Below, piece after piece: positions 1 to 8,099 of a stretch of 36,066 nt of DNA. The position numbers were made by a program, and so were the translations under genes. The stretch is from NCBI GenBank assembly GCA_903844135.1, contig CAIMSN010000054.1:1-36066 (forward strand). Direction: 5' to 3'. Source of the DNA: an uncultured Rhodospirillales bacterium (GTDB lineage: Bacteria > Pseudomonadota > Alphaproteobacteria > Acetobacterales > Acetobacteraceae). Each line of letters begins with the position of its first letter. Position 1 is the first letter of the stretch. The notes beneath the pieces are model-generated. The model was not told the DNA's origin and did no database searches. It saw nothing but the letters and a program-made list of their open reading frames with translations.

Positions 1-1516
1 CTGGACCTGCGAGGCCAGCCACGAGCTGTCGAACGTGAACGGTCCCGGCAATCTCGGCTTCTGGCTGCAGGCGCGGCGTCAGGGTTCGCCGCTGAAGATC
101 TTCCCGCTGCCCGGCTCCGCGGTGCCGCCCACCGCCTACGAAAGCGGCGGCGGCAGGTTCGGCAGAGACGAGCAGGACGGGTTTCTCGCCTCCAGCCTGA
201 TGGTGGCGGGGCTCGACGAGGTGATGGACTGGCCGGCGGTATGGAATCCGCGGAACCCGTCCCATGCACGGCTGTGGGGGATGATCGAGGCGACCTTCGC
301 GCGTCGCGGCGTGGTCGAGGGACATGGCTCCGGATTGCGCGACCAGGCCAACATCAGCGCGTTCGCCGCCGCCGGGCTGGCCTCGGACCACGAGGCGCTG
401 ATGGTCGACGAGATCCTGGCCAAGCTGGCGGCCGGCATTTTCGTCGAGTTGCGGCCGCAGGGAATCGAGCAGGCGCTGCGCGGGCTGGTCGCGTCCGGAC
501 TCGCCGACTGGTCGCAACTGGCGCTGACCACGGACGACCGCAGCGCCAGCGATACGCTGCGCCTCGGCGCTTCGGATCATAATGTCAGGCTGGCGATCGA
601 AGCCGGGCTCGCGCCGGAGATCGCGATCCAGTGCGTGACGATCAACCCGGCGCGGCACATGCGGCTCACGCCCTGGGTCGGCAGCATCGCCCCGGGGCGC
701 TACGCCGACATCGTCCTGCTGTCCGACCTGCAGACGGTCGCGATCGAGGAGGTGTGGGCGGACGGGCGCCAGGTCTCGGAACGGACGCGCTATGTCGGCC
801 CGATGCCGTCGATCGGCTGGCCGGACTGGTCGCGCCAATCGGTGTCGGTCGGCCGCACGCTTTCGGGCGACGATTTCGCCATCGCCGCTGCGCCGGGACG
901 CGACACCATGCAGGCCGCGGTGCTGCGGCCGTTCCTGCACGGGCAGGATTTCCTGACCGAGACGTTGCCGGTACGCGACGGGCTGGTGCAGCGCGACCCG
1001 GAGCGCGCCATCACCAAATTCGCCCTGGTCGATCGCTATGCCGGCACCGGCGCGGTGGCGCGGTCGTTCTGGCGCGGCTGCGGCCCGCGCACGCCGGACA
1101 CCGCGCTGGCCTGCTCGGTCGCGCACGACCAGCACAATATCTGGGCGGTGGGCTCCTCGGATGCGGCGATGGCGCGGGCGGTCAATCAGGTCGCGACGCA
1201 GCAGGGCGGCTGGGCATTGGTGTGCGGCGATCGCGTGACGGCCACGGTACGCTACGAGATCGGCGGGCTGATGACGGCGCGTCCGGCCGAGGCGCTCGAC
1301 GAGGAGATGCAGGCGCTGTATCGCGCCGCCGGCGACATCGACTGGATGTTCGAACCGACGCCGGGGGCGCGATGGACTCCCGGCTTTCCCGAGCGGCTGA
1401 TCTTCGCCACCCTGACCTGCGCGCCCTGGCGCTGGGTGCTGGTCGCACCGCATCCGCGCGCGCCGGAAGGTTTCGTCAATGTCGAGACCGGCGAGACGCA
1501 TCCGATCGTCTGGTGA
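1..1516 (+). CDS. ade: Adenine deaminase, 3' part (5' end outside window)
   Basis: Amidohydrolase-superfamily enzyme that converts adenine to hypoxanthine and ammonia in purine salvage. The frame is open from base 2 to a TGA at 1514-1516, so the gene starts before the window. The GTG at 35 is only an internal valine. Visible family signatures are the HGSG stretch near base 331, GLASDHE and LTTDDR, the latter two matching the SSDHE and VTDDR blocks of bacterial adenine deaminases. The amidohydrolase tail NPARHMRL...GSIAPGRYADIVLL follows. The second half is the adenine deaminase C-terminal domain, with VAHDQHNIWAVGSSD matching the conserved VAHDSHN block and then IGGLM. The N-terminal metal-binding HxH is not in view, so activity cannot be judged. 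A related adenine-deaminase-like amidohydrolase with another substrate remains possible. Confidence 0.88.
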   Translation, partial: WTCEASHELSNVNGPGNLGFWLQARRQGSPLKIFPLPGSAVPPTAYESGGGRFGRDEQDGFLASSLMVAGLDEVMDWPAVWNPRNPSHARLWGMIEATFARRGVVEGHGSGLRDQANISAFAAAGLASDHEALMVDEILAKLAAGIFVELRPQGIEQALRGLVASGLADWSQLALTTDDRSASDTLRLGASDHNVRLAIEAGLAPEIAIQCVTINPARHMRLTPWVGSIAPGRYADIVLLSDLQTVAIEEVWADGRQVSERTRYVGPMPSIGWPDWSRQSVSVGRTLSGDDFAIAAAPGRDTMQAAVLRPFLHGQDFLTETLPVRDGLVQRDPERAITKFALVDRYAGTGAVARSFWRGCGPRTPDTALACSVAHDQHNIWAVGSSDAAMARAVNQVATQQGGWALVCGDRVTATVRYEIGGLMTARPAEALDEEMQALYRAAGDIDWMFEPTPGARWTPGFPERLIFATLTCAPWRWVLVAPHPRAPEGFVNVETGETHPIVW

Positions 1517-1697
1517 CGGCGTCGCCGCACGACGCGCCGCCACTGACCGGCGTGCATCTTCGTTCCGGGTTGCGCTAGTTTCCCTGCGTGGCGGCCCGCA
1601 CGGCGGCGTCGCGCCGGGCGGCGGACGGGAAAGTCAACGACGATGCCGGGAAGATGGTGAAACGACGCCGAGCCGGGGCTGAGCCGGGGCTGAGGCG

Positions 1698-2861
1698 ATG
1701 CTGAGGCGCTTGCCGCGCGCGACCCTGCGGTCGCGGCCGCTGCGCTGGCTGGCGCAGCCGCATGGCGACGCCTCGGCGGAGGTGCGTGGCATGCTGCTGG
1801 GCGGATTGCTGTCCTCGCCCGGTGCGGTGATGATGGGGGCTGCGAACGGGCTGATCGTCAGCCTGGTGGCGGTGTGGCTCGATCCGCGGCCGCTGTTCGC
1901 GGTGTTCCTGGTGCTGCAGATCGCCTGCACCGTGCTCAGGCTGGTTCTGATCCGGGCGCCGGCTCGCGCCGCCGCCGCCGGGGCCGCGCCGCCGATCGAC
2001 CAGGCGGTCGCGATCTTCCTGCTCTGGTGCGCGCTGCAGGGGGCGATGGCGTTCGCGGCGATGCGGACCGGGATCTCGGTGCTGCAGACGCTGTCGGCGA
2101 CGATGACGATGGGCATCATCGGACCGATCTTCACCCGGAACTATCCGGCGCCGCGCCTGGCGTTCCTGTCGATCGCCCTGATCGACCTGCCGTTCGTCGC
2201 CGGCGCCTGCGCCTCCGGCGCGTTCTGGCTGTGGATCTGCCTGGTGCCGATGACGCCGCTCTTCCTCTACGGCGCCTGGCAGATCATCGTCGGCGTCCAT
2301 GCCATGGCGCTGGTCTCGCTGAGCGCCGCGGTCGAGAGCCGCGACAACGCCACCCACGATCCGTTGACGGGGCTGAAGAACCGGCGCGCCTTCGGCGAGG
2401 CGCTGGTCGAGCCGGCGTCCGGTCTGTCGGGCCGGTTCGCCCTGCTCTGCGTCGATCTCGACGGCTTCAAGGCGATCAACGATTCGCTCGGCCATCATGC
2501 CGGCGACCTGCTGCTGATCGGGGTGGCGGGCCGGCTGAAGCACAGCCTTCGCGCCGAGGACAGCGTGTTCCGGCTCGGCGGGGACGAGTTCGCGATCATC
2601 GTCCGCGGCCTGCGGCCCGACCAGCTCGACGGCGTCGCCGACCGGATCATCCAGGACGTCTCCGCCGACGCCTACCGGTTCGAGGGTCTGCCGCCGATCA
2701 CCATCGGCGCCAGCGTCGGCTATGCCTGCTGGCCGGAGGATGCGCGGAGCGTCACCGAACTGCACGGACGCGCCGATCGCGCTCTGTATGAATCGAAGGC
2801 GGCGGGAAAGGGCGTCCACCGGCGCGGGCGGCGACAGGATGCGAGCCTCCCGGGACGGTGA
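1698..2861 (+). CDS. Membrane-anchored diguanylate cyclase (GGDEF)
   Basis: Makes cyclic di-GMP from two GTP. It has 387 residues. The first ~210 residues are hydrophobic, with about five or six likely membrane spans and no recognised sensor name. A C-terminal GGDEF domain begins at HDPLTGLKNRRAF. The active-site GGDEF lies at residues 294-298. The inhibitory I-site RAED (285-288) sits exactly five residues upstream, so both catalysis and product inhibition look intact. The ATG at 1698 follows a GGGG run by eight bases and an 11-bp direct repeat (1671-1692). The gene converges on the DNA ligase gene, whose stop lies 16 bases away. What the membrane part senses is unknown. Confidence 0.92.
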   Translation: MLRRLPRATLRSRPLRWLAQPHGDASAEVRGMLLGGLLSSPGAVMMGAANGLIVSLVAVWLDPRPLFAVFLVLQIACTVLRLVLIRAPARAAAAGAAPPIDQAVAIFLLWCALQGAMAFAAMRTGISVLQTLSATMTMGIIGPIFTRNYPAPRLAFLSIALIDLPFVAGACASGAFWLWICLVPMTPLFLYGAWQIIVGVHAMALVSLSAAVESRDNATHDPLTGLKNRRAFGEALVEPASGLSGRFALLCVDLDGFKAINDSLGHHAGDLLLIGVAGRLKHSLRAEDSVFRLGGDEFAIIVRGLRPDQLDGVADRIIQDVSADAYRFEGLPPITIGASVGYACWPEDARSVTELHGRADRALYESKAAGKGVHRRGRRQDASLPGR

Positions 2862-2876
2862 CGGCAGCCGTCCGGG
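2849..2876. terminator. Hairpin between convergent cyclase and ligase genes
   Basis: An inverted repeat spans the cyclase stop codon and the short gap to the ligase stop. GGACGG (2853-2858) pairs with CCGTCC (2868-2873). Allowing one bulged G, the stem extends to nine base pairs (2849-2876) with a loop of about nine bases. There is no clear T-run, so it may act as a shared, weak or Rho-assisted terminator. The call is inferred from position and pairing only. Confidence 0.45.
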
Positions 2877-4475
2877 TCAGACGATGCCGCGCAGCAGCGT
2901 CTCCAGACGATCGGCATCCTGCGGCTTCTTGTCGAGACGCAACCGGCCGACACGGGGAAAGCGCATCGCCACGCCGGATTTGTGCCGGGTGGAACGCTGC
3001 GCCGCGTCGAAGGCGATCTCCAGCACGATGCCGACCTGCGGATCGTGCTCGACCTCGCGCACCGGACCGAACCGCTTGGTGGTGTGGTTGCGGATCCAGC
3101 GGTCCAGCACCACCAGCTCCGCGTCGGTGAAGCCGGAATAGGCCTTGCCGACCGGCACCAGCTCCTCGCCGCCGGCCTCGGTCTCGCGCCAGAGTCCGAA
3201 CGTGTAGTCGGAATAGTACGAACTTCGCCTGCCATGGCCGCGCTGCGCGTACATCAGCACGGCGTCGACGCTGAGCGGGTCGCGCTTCCATTTCCACCAC
3301 AGGCCTTTCGGCCGGCCCGGCACATACGGGCTGTCGCGCCGCTTGAGCATCAGCCCCTCGATCGAGGCCGCCCTGGCGCCGTCGCGCAGCAGCGACAGGG
3401 TGGCGAGATCGGGGGAGTCGATCAGCTCGGACAGGTCCAGGCCGGACGGGGTCTCGCGGTCGTGGAACCGTTCCAGCCTGGCGCGGCGTTCGCTGAACGG
3501 CAGCACCCGCAGATCCTCGCCGCGCTCGAACAGGATGTCGTAGAGCCGGACCTGGACCGGATACTCCGCCATCATCCGCGCGGTGGGCGATTTGCGGTTC
3601 AGGCGCTGCTGCAGCTCGGCGAACGGGGCGACCACGCCGTCGCGCAGGACCAGCAGTTCGCCGTCCAGCACGGCGTCGAAGCTCATCCGCTCGACGATCT
3701 CGGGAAAGGCGGCGGAGATGTCCTCGGCGCCGCGCGAATAGAGGCGGCGGCCGCCGGGCGTGGAGACGAGCTGCACGCGTATGCCGTCCCATTTCCATTC
3801 CGCGACGAACCTGCCGAAATCGAGAGACGCCAGATCGGCGGCTTCCAGCGGATGCGCCAGCATCGGCGGCCGGAACACCGGCGCGTCGGCCGGATCGGGG
3901 CGCGGGCCGCGCCCCTCCAGCCAGGCGAACAGGGCCTCGTAGGGAGGCGACAGCCCGTGCCAGACTTCCTCGATGTCGTCGGCGGCGACGGACCCGCCGC
4001 TCAGCTCGGCCAGGGCGATCTTGGCGAGCCTGACCGACGCGCCGACCCGCAGCGCCCCGGTGATGAGCTTGAGGATCGCCAGCCGCACCGGCACCGGCGA
4101 GGCATCGAGCCAGGTGGCGACCAGGTCCGGCAGATCGGCCTTGGGCGTCGCCGCCAGCGCGGCGACGACGTCGGCGAGCAGCGGCGGCGGAAGGTTGACG
4201 CGCCGCTCCGGCCACATCAGCGCCACGGTCTCCGCCAGGTCGCCGACATAGTCGTACGACCAGGCGAACAGCACCGGGTCGGTACGGCTCTCGGCGAGGG
4301 CGCGGATCAGCCCCGGCTTGGCGGCGGAAAAGGCGAGCTCCCCGGTCAGGGCGGCCAGGCCGATGCCGCGATCCGGGTCGGGCTCGGTCTCGAAGAAGCG
4401 GCGCAGCAGGGCGATCTTGGCGAGCCGCCCCGGCGTCAGCGCGAGACGCTCGAGCAGCGCGGCGAAGGCGATCAT
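2877..4475 (-). CDS. ATP-dependent DNA ligase of the exonuclease-linked bacterial family
   Basis: Seals nicks in DNA using ATP. It has 532 residues. An N-terminal ligase domain (about 1-200) precedes the nucleotidyl-transferase core, with motif I KWDG at residues 228-231 (Lys228 the expected AMP acceptor). DGELLVL, EGLMLKR and WWKWK correspond to later ligase motifs, and an OB-fold domain ends the protein. It matches the family encoded next to a metallo-beta-lactamase exonuclease, usually within a cluster that also holds an Lhr-type helicase and a metallophosphoesterase. The start ATG (4475) overlaps the exonuclease stop as ATGA and has no clear Shine-Dalgarno of its own, which suggests translational coupling. 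A longer frame upstream in this phase only shadows the exonuclease gene. Neither usual partner is in this window. Confidence 0.93.
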   Translation of the reverse strand: MIAFAALLERLALTPGRLAKIALLRRFFETEPDPDRGIGLAALTGELAFSAAKPGLIRALAESRTDPVLFAWSYDYVGDLAETVALMWPERRVNLPPPLLADVVAALAATPKADLPDLVATWLDASPVPVRLAILKLITGALRVGASVRLAKIALAELSGGSVAADDIEEVWHGLSPPYEALFAWLEGRGPRPDPADAPVFRPPMLAHPLEAADLASLDFGRFVAEWKWDGIRVQLVSTPGGRRLYSRGAEDISAAFPEIVERMSFDAVLDGELLVLRDGVVAPFAELQQRLNRKSPTARMMAEYPVQVRLYDILFERGEDLRVLPFSERRARLERFHDRETPSGLDLSELIDSPDLATLSLLRDGARAASIEGLMLKRRDSPYVPGRPKGLWWKWKRDPLSVDAVLMYAQRGHGRRSSYYSDYTFGLWRETEAGGEELVPVGKAYSGFTDAELVVLDRWIRNHTTKRFGPVREVEHDPQVGIVLEIAFDAAQRSTRHKSGVAMRFPRVGRLRLDKKPQDADRLETLLRGIV

Positions 4476-5524
4476 GGACCGGTCACGGGCTCCGGCACGA
4501 GCGGCGCGCCCTCTCCCTCCTCCTCGTCGCCGTAGCCGATCAGCCGCAGCGGCCGGCCGATCCTGCCCTGCGCCGCGGCGGCGTGGATGAGCGCCTCCTC
4601 GCGCCCATGCGTGACCCAGATCTCCGGCGCGTCGACGTCGGTCATGGTGGCGCACAGCTCGTCCCAGTCGGCATGATCGGAGATGACCAGCGGCAGCTCG
4701 ATGCCCTTGGCCTTGGCGCGCTGCCGCACCCGCATCCAGCCCGACGCCAGGCACACCACCGGATCGGCCAGGCGGCGCGCCCAGCGATCGGCGATCGCCG
4801 AGGGCGGAGCCAGAACGATGGCGCCGGCGAGTTCGGCCTTGGCGCTCGCGGTCGCCGGCCGCAGGTCGCCGAGCGGCACGCCCATCGCCTCGTAGGCGCG
4901 GCAGACCGGCAGCAGCGCGCCATGCAGGTAAAGCGGGCCGTCCCAGCCGGCCTCGCGGATCAGCCGGATCAGGCGCTGGCATTTGCCGAGCGCGTAGCAG
5001 CCGACCACATGGGTGCGGGTCGGGAACAGCGCCACGCTGTCCAGAAGCGTGCGGATCTCCGCCGCCGGATCGGGATGGCGGAACACCGGCAGGCCGAAGG
5101 TCGCCTCGGTGACGAACACGTCGCAGGGGATCGGCTCGAACGGCAGGCAGGTCGGGTCGGCGACGCGCTTGTAGTCGCCCGACACCACCACCCGGCTGCC
5201 GCGATGCTCAATCGCCACCTGGGCGCTACCGAGCACGTGGCCGGCCGGCTGCAGCCAGAGCTTCACGTCGCCGAGCGTCAGGACCTCGCCCCAGTTCGGC
5301 GCCTGTCGCGCGCGTCCGGCGCGGCCCTCTCCCATCCTGACCTCCATGATCGCCAGCGTCTCGGCGCTGGCCAGCACCGCGCCGTGTCCGGGCCTGGCAT
5401 GGTCGGCATGGGCGTGGGTGATGACGGCCCGCTGCACCGGCTCCACCGGATCGACGAAGAATCCGCCCGGTTCGCACCACAGGCCTTCGGGGCGCACCTG
5501 CAGCCAGGTTTCGGGATGGGGCAT
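4472..5524 (-). CDS. Ligase-associated DNA exonuclease (metallo-beta-lactamase fold)
   Basis: Probable metal-dependent DNA exonuclease working with the downstream ligase in DNA repair. It has 350 residues from the ATG at 5524. The metallo-beta-lactamase signature HAHADH is at residues 37-42 (H37, H39, D41, H42). It is followed by GHVLGSAQ, VVSGDYKR and VFVTEATFGLP, the blocks seen in beta-CASP-like nucleases of this family, and by a late SDHADWDEL and VTHGREEA. A start 25 codons earlier is possible, but the extra segment looks unlike family N-termini, which begin close to the W-L-x-V-x-P-E-G-L stretch seen here. The stop overlaps the ligase start by the ATGA arrangement. Function is known for the family and inferred here. 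Confidence 0.92.
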   Translation of the reverse strand: MPHPETWLQVRPEGLWCEPGGFFVDPVEPVQRAVITHAHADHARPGHGAVLASAETLAIMEVRMGEGRAGRARQAPNWGEVLTLGDVKLWLQPAGHVLGSAQVAIEHRGSRVVVSGDYKRVADPTCLPFEPIPCDVFVTEATFGLPVFRHPDPAAEIRTLLDSVALFPTRTHVVGCYALGKCQRLIRLIREAGWDGPLYLHGALLPVCRAYEAMGVPLGDLRPATASAKAELAGAIVLAPPSAIADRWARRLADPVVCLASGWMRVRQRAKAKGIELPLVISDHADWDELCATMTDVDAPEIWVTHGREEALIHAAAAQGRIGRPLRLIGYGDEEEGEGAPLVPEPVTGP

Positions 5525-5623
5525 CGGCCTGCAACTCCGGTCGCCCCCAGGCGGTTGCCTGTTTCGTGGACGCGTGCGCAACAATGCTGCCACGGACACT
5601 AGAGATCGCAGAGGAGAACGGAC

Positions 5624-6055
5624 ATGAGCGGCTTTCTGTCAGGGGCGTTGGAGTCGTTGAAGGGCATGATCGGCGGCGCCGACGATGCAGGGGCCGGGGC
5701 CGGCGGCAATCTGCTGTCCTCCGCCTTCCAGTCGGCCGGCGGCGTGCAGGGGATCATCGCCAAGGCGCAGGCCGCCGGACTGGGCGACAAGGTGCAGTCC
5801 TGGGTCGGCTCCGGCAGCAACCTGCCGATTTCCGCCGATGAGGTGACCAGGATCTTCCCACCCGAGCAGATCGAGAGCTTCGCCGCGCAGCATGGCGTTC
5901 CGGCCGGGGTCGCGACCCAAATTCTGGCGCATTTGCTGCCGCATGCTGTCGATGGCCAGACCCCGGACGGGACCGCCGCGTCCGCGCCGGCCGACGGCAG
6001 TGGCGGCGGTTTCGATTTCGCCGGGCTCGCGCAGAAATTCCTGGGAGGCAAGTGA
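5624..6055 (+). CDS. YidB-family protein (DUF937)
   Basis: Small 143-residue protein of the YidB/DUF937 family, whose biochemical role is not established. Typical features are the amphipathic Gly/Ser-rich start, GGVQGIIAKAQAAGLGDKV and SWVGSGSNLPIS. A segment of the kind IFPPEQIESFAAQHG follows, then a C-terminal Gly-rich tail ending in FLGGK. There is no signal peptide. The start ATG (5624) follows GAGGAG (5611-5616) by seven bases. Its TGA overlaps the ATG of the next gene by one base, so the two form a small operon. Confidence 0.9.
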   Translation: MSGFLSGALESLKGMIGGADDAGAGAGGNLLSSAFQSAGGVQGIIAKAQAAGLGDKVQSWVGSGSNLPISADEVTRIFPPEQIESFAAQHGVPAGVATQILAHLLPHAVDGQTPDGTAASAPADGSGGGFDFAGLAQKFLGGK

Positions 6056-6594
6056 TGGTCACGCAGACGATGATCCGGCCGGCGATACTGGCGCTGGCGC
6101 TGGCGGTCGGAGGACTGGGCGGCGGCGCGGCGCGGGCCGACACCATGAAGGCGTGCAGCCTGAAATATCAGGCCGCCAAGAAGGCCGGCACGCTGAACGG
6201 CGCAAGCTGGAAGAGCTTCCGCGCGGCGGAATGCGGCGGTACCGCCGCCGCCGCGACGCCGTCGGCTGCTTCCACGGCCCCGGCCCCGGCTGCGACGCCG
6301 ACCGCAACCGCGGCCCCGGCTGCGGCCCCGGCTGCGACCCCGGCTGCGACCCCAATGACCGCGCCAGCGGCCAAGATGGCGCCCGCGACCGCTCCGGTCG
6401 CCGCTGGGAACGCCAGCTTTCCGAGCGCCGTGAGCAGCAAATACGCCAGCCTCACCCCGGGCAAGGCGCGGATGCAGAGCTGCCTGGACCAGTACAACGC
6501 CAACAAGGCCAATGGCGGCAACGGCGGCCTGAAATGGATCCAGAAGGGCGGCGGCTACTACAGCGAATGCAACAAGCGGCTCAAGGGCGGCTGA
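6055..6594 (+). CDS. Secreted small protein with Ala/Pro linker, function unknown
   Basis: Likely exported protein of 179 residues. A Sec-type signal peptide (hydrophobic LALALAVGGLGGGAARA, cut near ARA-D) leads to a short cysteine-bearing module, KACSLKYQAAKKAGTL...AAECGG. An Ala/Pro/Thr-rich linker (about residues 65-120) is partly built from 12-bp DNA repeats at 6312-6347. A second cysteine module, MQSCLDQYNANK...YSECNKRLKGG, ends the protein. The first module resembles a small periplasmic motif common in alphaproteobacteria, in proteins named only hypothetical. The ATG at 6055 has GGGAGG six bases upstream. A GTG one codon earlier is less likely. It is coupled to the YidB-family gene. I do not recognise a function. 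Confidence 0.8.
   Translation: MVTQTMIRPAILALALAVGGLGGGAARADTMKACSLKYQAAKKAGTLNGASWKSFRAAECGGTAAAATPSAASTAPAPAATPTATAAPAAAPAATPAATPMTAPAAKMAPATAPVAAGNASFPSAVSSKYASLTPGKARMQSCLDQYNANKANGGNGGLKWIQKGGGYYSECNKRLKGG
6312..6347 (+). repeat. Three 12-bp repeats coding the Ala/Pro linker
   Basis: Three back-to-back 12-bp units of the form GRCCCCGGCTGC, followed by a decayed fourth unit to 6359. They encode Ala-Pro-Ala-Ala/Thr repeats in the secreted protein. Copy number could vary by slippage without shifting the frame. Confidence 0.8.
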
Positions 6595-6610
6595 TCGCCC
6601 CTCCCACAGT

Positions 6611-6638
6611 GCGTCGCGGCGTCATTCGGCCGCGACGC
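6611..6638. terminator. Perfect 10-bp hairpin between convergent genes
   Basis: GCGTCGCGGC (6611-6620) and GCCGCGACGC (6629-6638) form a perfect ten-base-pair stem with an eight-base loop. The loop contains the stop codon of the minus-strand desaturase-family gene. It lies 16 bases after the stop of the plus-strand secreted-protein gene. No T-run follows on either strand. The position between tail-to-tail genes suggests a bidirectional terminator. Confidence 0.55.
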
Positions 6639-7575
6639 GCGCCCGCCTGCGACGCGTCAGCAGGCGCCAGGACAGGGCCAGGCCGGCCTTCTGCTGCGCC
6701 CACCACGAACCGGTTGCCAGCGCCTCGGGCGCGCGCCGGTCGCCGGTCTCGACCACGTCGCGACGGAAATCCGCGGTACCCAGCATCATGTCCCACCAGG
6801 GAAACACGCCGCCATAGTTGCAACTGTTGCGGCCGGCGGCGTCGAGCCCGTGATGCGCGCGATGGAACTGCGGCGAGACCAGCAGCCGCTCGCCGAGCCG
6901 GCCGAACGAGATCCGCGTGTTGGCGTGGCTGAAGCTCTCGACCAGACGCAGCGCCAGCACCAGCAGCGGGAACTGCATCGGCGGCACGCCGATCAGCAGG
7001 CCGGCGCCGATGAACCAGACATAGGTGATGACGTCGTCGAGCACGTGGTTGCGGTCGTCGGACCAGAACGTCATCTGGCGTTGCGCGTGATGCAGCGCGT
7101 GCAGCCCGTACCACCAGCCGACGGTGTGGCTGAGGCGGTGGCGCCAGTAATCGGCGAAATCGAGGATCACCGCATAGAGGAAGAACGTCGCCACCGGCAT
7201 GCCGAGCAGCGCCGGAACCAGCGTCTCGAGAGTCGGCGGGATGTAGCCGTGGTCGGTGAGCCAGCCATTGATCGCGGTCTGGGTCCAGTAGAAGCCGAAG
7301 AAGGTGACCAGCGGGAACACGCCGATCCTGGCCACCAGCGTATAGAGGACGTCCATGCCGACCGAGTCGCGGCGGCGCCAGCGCACCAGGGGCGCGAAGC
7401 GCTCGGCCGGCACGCAGATCGCGTAGTTGATCGCCACCTGCAGCACGCCGTAGACCGCGAACAGCGCCCACATGAAGGCGGTGTCGTCCCACTGCATCAG
7501 GCCGGCGCGCCAGAGCAGCGGCAGCAGCACGGTCTCGTGGATCCAGCCGGCGATCCAGGCGAACGGGTCGATCAT
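6622..7575 (-). CDS. Sterol desaturase / fatty acid hydroxylase family membrane protein
   Basis: Integral membrane di-iron oxygenase of 317 residues. Several hydrophobic segments flank the histidine clusters expected for this superfamily: HRLSH (146-150), HALHH (159-163) and HRAHH (238-242). Together they supply the metal-binding histidines for O2-dependent hydroxylation or desaturation of a lipid. The substrate cannot be told from sequence; sterol, carotenoid, sphingolipid and ether-lipid enzymes all share this layout. The start ATG at 7575 gives MIDPFAWIAGW; a longer frame upstream lacks family character. It is divergent from the response-regulator gene, with a 152-bp gap. Confidence 0.9.
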   Translation of the reverse strand: MIDPFAWIAGWIHETVLLPLLWRAGLMQWDDTAFMWALFAVYGVLQVAINYAICVPAERFAPLVRWRRRDSVGMDVLYTLVARIGVFPLVTFFGFYWTQTAINGWLTDHGYIPPTLETLVPALLGMPVATFFLYAVILDFADYWRHRLSHTVGWWYGLHALHHAQRQMTFWSDDRNHVLDDVITYVWFIGAGLLIGVPPMQFPLLVLALRLVESFSHANTRISFGRLGERLLVSPQFHRAHHGLDAAGRNSCNYGGVFPWWDMMLGTADFRRDVVETGDRRAPEALATGSWWAQQKAGLALSWRLLTRRRRARVAAE

Positions 7576-7688
7576 GCAGGACGGCTCCCGTCTGGCTTCG
7601 GTCGCGACATGGTATCACAATGGCTGGAGATGAGCAGCGAAGCGGACGGCTTGCAGGACCGTGACGGCTCGGGCCTTATCGGCGCCAA

Positions 7689-7721
7689 TTCCCCTGTCGG
7701 GGTCAAGACCAAAACAGGGAA
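7689..7721 (+). promoter_or_regulatory. Inverted repeat covering the ribosome binding site of the response regulator
   Basis: TTCCCCTGT (7689-7697) pairs with ACAGGGAA (7714-7721), with one bulged C. The right arm contains the AGGGA ribosome binding site (7716-7720) seven bases before the ATG at 7728. Inside the loop sits a smaller palindrome, GGTC-AA-GACC (7701-7710). It could be an operator or a hairpin that masks the ribosome binding site. The pairing is seen directly; the function is inferred. Confidence 0.35.
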
Positions 7722-7727
7722 ACGCGC

Positions 7728-8087
7728 ATGGCCGCAACCCGGCTGCTGATCGTCGAGGACGAGTTCCTGATCCGGATGACGCTCTCCGAGGTGCTCAGCG
7801 ACGACGGTTTCGAGGTGATCGAGGCCGCGGATGCCGAGGAGGCGCTGGCCGCCCTGGACGGCCACGACATCGCCGTCATGCTCACCGACATCCAGTTGCC
7901 CGGCGCCATGGATGGCCGCGCCCTGGCGGCCAGGGCGCGCGAGACCAGGCCCCGCCTGCCGGTGATCTTCATGAGCGGGCGCCCCGACCCCGACGCCGGC
8001 GGCAACCCGCTCGATGTGCACGTCAACAAACCCTATCTGCCCTCCACGATCTCCGCCGCGGTCCGCCGTCTGACCGGCGGCGCCTGA
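7728..8087 (+). CDS. Single-domain response regulator (CheY-like receiver)
   Basis: Receiver domain of 119 residues without an output domain. Key residues are all present: acidic pair Glu10/Asp11, phospho-acceptor Asp54 in LTDIQLPG, Ser83 in FMSG and Lys101 in NKPY. The MDGRALA block after Asp54 resembles receivers partnered with HWE/HisKA_2-type histidine kinases, but no kinase is in the window. It lies 12 bases before the TPR/GT9-like gene on the same strand, so the two are likely co-transcribed. It probably works as a phosphate shuttle or by binding a partner protein. Confidence 0.93.
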   Translation: MAATRLLIVEDEFLIRMTLSEVLSDDGFEVIEAADAEEALAALDGHDIAVMLTDIQLPGAMDGRALAARARETRPRLPVIFMSGRPDPDAGGNPLDVHVNKPYLPSTISAAVRRLTGGA

Positions 8088-8099
8088 AAGCCGGAAACC

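Noticed and set aside
1671-1692. 11-bp direct repeat before the cyclase gene
   Set aside because: Short GC-rich repeat, likely chance or slippage, with no further copies nearby.
2982-4535. 517-codon plus-strand frame opposite the ligase
   Set aside because: Low-complexity Arg/Gly/Gln product; the ligase on the other strand has all family motifs.
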